Shown: positions 62,284 to 64,000 of the stretch, in pieces | How positions within the stretch are numbered: position 1 is the first letter of the stretch | Layout: every line of letters starts with the position of its first letter | Origin: Bin87 sp963663945 | GTDB taxonomy: Bacteria > Chloroflexota > Dehalococcoidia > Lucifugimonadales > UBA3495 | NCBI GenBank assembly: GCA_963663945.1 | Contig: OY760687.1 | Span: 496,001 to 560,000, forward strand | DNA: 64,000 nucleotides | Reading direction: 5' to 3' | Program-made: the position numbers and the translations under genes | The notes under the pieces: model-generated | What the model saw: only the letters and a program-made list of their open reading frames with translations | What the model was told of the DNA's origin: nothing | The model's database searches: none

Positions 62284-62829
62284 ATGGCCCGCAGGGTGCG
62301 GATACTGCGGGTCATCGACGGCGACTCGCTGGAGGTCAAATACGGGGGGCTGTTCAGCTTTCTGGGGAAGCCATTCCCGGTGCGGCTCTACGGCATTGAC
62401 GCTCCGGAGCTCGCCCAGCCCTACGGCCAGGAGTCGCGCAAGCAGCTGGAGACGCTGGTGCGTCGGGGCGGGATCCGCATGGACGCGATGGCGACGGATC
62501 GGTACGGGCGCACCGTGGGTCTGCTCTACCGCCGTCGGCGGGCCCAGTCGGTCAACGTGGAGATGGTGCGCTCCGGCATGGCGTGGTGGTACCGGCGCTA
62601 CGGAGGGCGTGACCTGGGGTTCCCGGAAGCGGAGGCGGAGGCCAAACGCCGTCGGCGCGGAGTCTGGCGGCACGGCGACCGTATCCGCCGTCCCTGGGAC
62701 TACCGGGCAGACCTGCGGAGGACGCGCCAACGCCGGGGGCGCATCGGCCGCATTCTCACCTGGGTGCTGATTGGCGCGTTTGCCATCGCGCTGGCCGGGG
62801 TGGCCCTGGCGATATTGACCCTGTTGTAG
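62284..62829 (+). CDS. SNase-like nuclease with C-terminal membrane helix
   Basis: 181 residues. The staphylococcal nuclease (OB) fold is visible: RILRVIDGDSLEVKY with the metal-site Asp, VRLYGIDAPELAQPYGQESRKQLE with the Asp/Glu-Arg region, and DRYGRTVGLLYRRR. The C-terminal 25 residues form one hydrophobic helix (ILTWVLIGAFAIALAGVALAILTLL), predicting membrane anchoring with no N-terminal signal peptide. An anchored SNase with the domain on the cytoplasmic side is unusual. Confidence 0.87.
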   Translation: MARRVRILRVIDGDSLEVKYGGLFSFLGKPFPVRLYGIDAPELAQPYGQESRKQLETLVRRGGIRMDAMATDRYGRTVGLLYRRRRAQSVNVEMVRSGMAWWYRRYGGRDLGFPEAEAEAKRRRRGVWRHGDRIRRPWDYRADLRRTRQRRGRIGRILTWVLIGAFAIALAGVALAILTLL

Positions 62830-62838
62830 CCGCGCCGG

Positions 62839-64000
62839 CTACGGAACCAGCGGGTGGCCCACCAGACCCCAGTAGGGCACCACCCCCAATAGCAGAATGG
62901 CCGTCGCGATCACGGTCATGGTGACCGCGAACCGGAAGATTTCGGGATTGGAGATGTTGGCCCGCTGGAAGATGAACACGCTGGCGGTCCCGCCCGCGCT
63001 GTAGTAGACCACCGAGTCGCCCACCACCACGGCCGCCATGCCGCATACCAGCGGATCCAGACCCAGCGATTCCGCCGCCGCCATGGTCACCGGTATCACC
63101 AGCGCCAGGTATCCGGCGATGTTGGGCAGGATGAACCGCAGCGCCGCGAAGCACACGCACAGCATCAGCAGCACCAGCATGGGTGACGATGCCACCTGCG
63201 TCACGGCGCCAACCAGGGTTTCGGAGAACCAGGCCGCAGCGCCGGTGGTCACCAGGGTGTGAGACAGCGACAGCGACGTGGCGATGATGAAGAAGTTCGA
63301 CCAGCCCAGGTTGCGCTCGAATTCGCTCCAGGTGAGGATGCCAATACGTGGCATCATGATCAGGCACAGGGCAACCATCGCGGGCACTGCCGGGTGCAAT
63401 CCGTGGGCGAAGTCGGTGAACCACAGCAGGGCGGTCAGCACAACGATGGCGCCGGCCCGCATCTCCACCGGGCTGATCCGGCCCAGCGACATGGGAGCGG
63501 CGCCGGCGTCGTCTCCCAGCCGGAATCCGGACCGGTAGAACACAAACAGGACGGTCCCGCCGACGATCAGGTTGGCATAGAACGGCACGCTCATCAGCAG
63601 GAACCACTGGGTCCACGAAAAATCTCCCAGCAGGCCGGAAGCCACCACGGGAGTGATTCCGCCGGCCAGCAGCGCGGTGGAACCCAGGCGGTTGAGGCTG
63701 CCCATGGCCATCATCGTCGCCTTGTAAAGGGGGTGCTCCTTGGGGATTTCCCAGTGCTCCAGCACCTGCTCGTACACATGGACCATGATGGCGCCCCGCG
63801 TGCTCGCCGACGGCAGGGCGAAGGTCAGGGCGGCGAATGAGAACAGCATCTGCACGTAGAGCATGCGAGGGCTTCCAGCCGCGCCACGCATCAGGTAGGT
63901 GGCCATGCGCTCGGCCAGCCCCGAGTGATGCACCGCCATGCCCAGGGCAAGGATGCCGATGAGGAAGTAGGCGACGGGCTGCGAGAAACCGTAAAGGGCG
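62839..64000 (-). CDS. SLC13/DASS-type transporter, 5' end outside window
   Basis: 387 residues visible, frame open to the window edge. Begins mid-gene (ALYGFSQPVAYFLIGILALGMAVHHSGLAERMATYL). Multiple membrane helices, with the sodium/dicarboxylate signature region SASTRGAIMVHVYEQVL, SLNRLGSTALLAGGITPVVAS and the C-terminal FILPNIAGYLALVIPVTMAAAESLGL matching the Na+/dicarboxylate or citrate/sulfate symporter family. Substrate not inferable. Confidence 0.85.
   Translation of the reverse strand, partial: ALYGFSQPVAYFLIGILALGMAVHHSGLAERMATYLMRGAAGSPRMLYVQMLFSFAALTFALPSASTRGAIMVHVYEQVLEHWEIPKEHPLYKATMMAMGSLNRLGSTALLAGGITPVVASGLLGDFSWTQWFLLMSVPFYANLIVGGTVLFVFYRSGFRLGDDAGAAPMSLGRISPVEMRAGAIVVLTALLWFTDFAHGLHPAVPAMVALCLIMMPRIGILTWSEFERNLGWSNFFIIATSLSLSHTLVTTGAAAWFSETLVGAVTQVASSPMLVLLMLCVCFAALRFILPNIAGYLALVIPVTMAAAESLGLDPLVCGMAAVVVGDSVVYYSAGGTASVFIFQRANISNPEIFRFAVTMTVIATAILLLGVVPYWGLVGHPLVP

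Overview
The window looks like about 64 kb of chromosome from an uncultured, GC-rich bacterium. The gene content resembles the SAR202-type/Dehalococcoidia branch of Chloroflexota: five luciferase-like flavin monooxygenase (LLM) genes, paired CaiB/BaiF CoA-transferases, several short-chain dehydrogenases, a thiolase-like SCP2-type protein, an HpcH/HpaI aldolase, DUF362, a peptide-type ABC importer and a eukaryote-like type II glutamine synthetase. This placement is an inference from gene content; no rRNA or tRNA gene was seen.

Layout. 1-27.8 kb is mostly catabolic chromosome: LLM oxidoreductases, an Mrr-like restriction nuclease, an alpha/beta hydrolase, a Uma2 nuclease, a membrane-anchored PQQ-type beta-propeller, a five-gene oligopeptide-type ABC importer split into two blocks (6.5-10.5 kb minus; 13.6-15.7 kb plus) around two overlapping CoA-transferase genes, three SDRs, a PfkB kinase, a DUF192 lipoprotein, an aldolase, an FKBP isomerase, a polytopic membrane protein with a YtkA-like partner, and DUF362. 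27.9-41.8 kb is an accessory island: an AAA ATPase/HNH nuclease operon resembling Septu (PtuAB), followed exactly at the 3' end of the HNH gene by an 11.8-kb unit bounded by 21-bp inverted repeats. That unit holds a structured non-coding region, a putative winged-helix gene, an IS5-family transposase, a restriction-methyltransferase gene and a TnpB gene. The last two are each split by one of two 2,435-bp IS21-family copies in opposite orientation. Both insertions can be undone in silico, restoring frame and leaving 5-bp target duplications. 41.8-56.1 kb returns to housekeeping and metabolic genes: larC-larE, a VOC protein, GNAT, YchF-family GTPase, thiolase-like protein, carboxymuconolactone decarboxylase-like protein plus amidohydrolase, an LLM enzyme, two tandem-domain universal stress proteins and glnII. 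56.1-61.0 kb carries toxin-antitoxin and restriction fragments (decayed vapBC, frameshifted HsdR_N-like gene, hicAB, PIN/antitoxin pair) around acsA. The window ends with a rhodanese gene whose catalytic cysteine codon is TGA, an SNase-like gene and a truncated SLC13-type transporter.

Most notable signals: (1) a predicted selenocysteine-containing rhodanese at 61162-62016, with TGA at the catalytic position, a compact stem-loop placed like a bacterial SECIS, and the conserved C-terminus continuing in frame; (2) the Septu-like operon with a nested mobile unit at its 3' end; (3) a multi-branched structured element at 30204-30324; (4) a dispersed palindromic repeat family with three copies (48.3, 50.6 and 54.8 kb).
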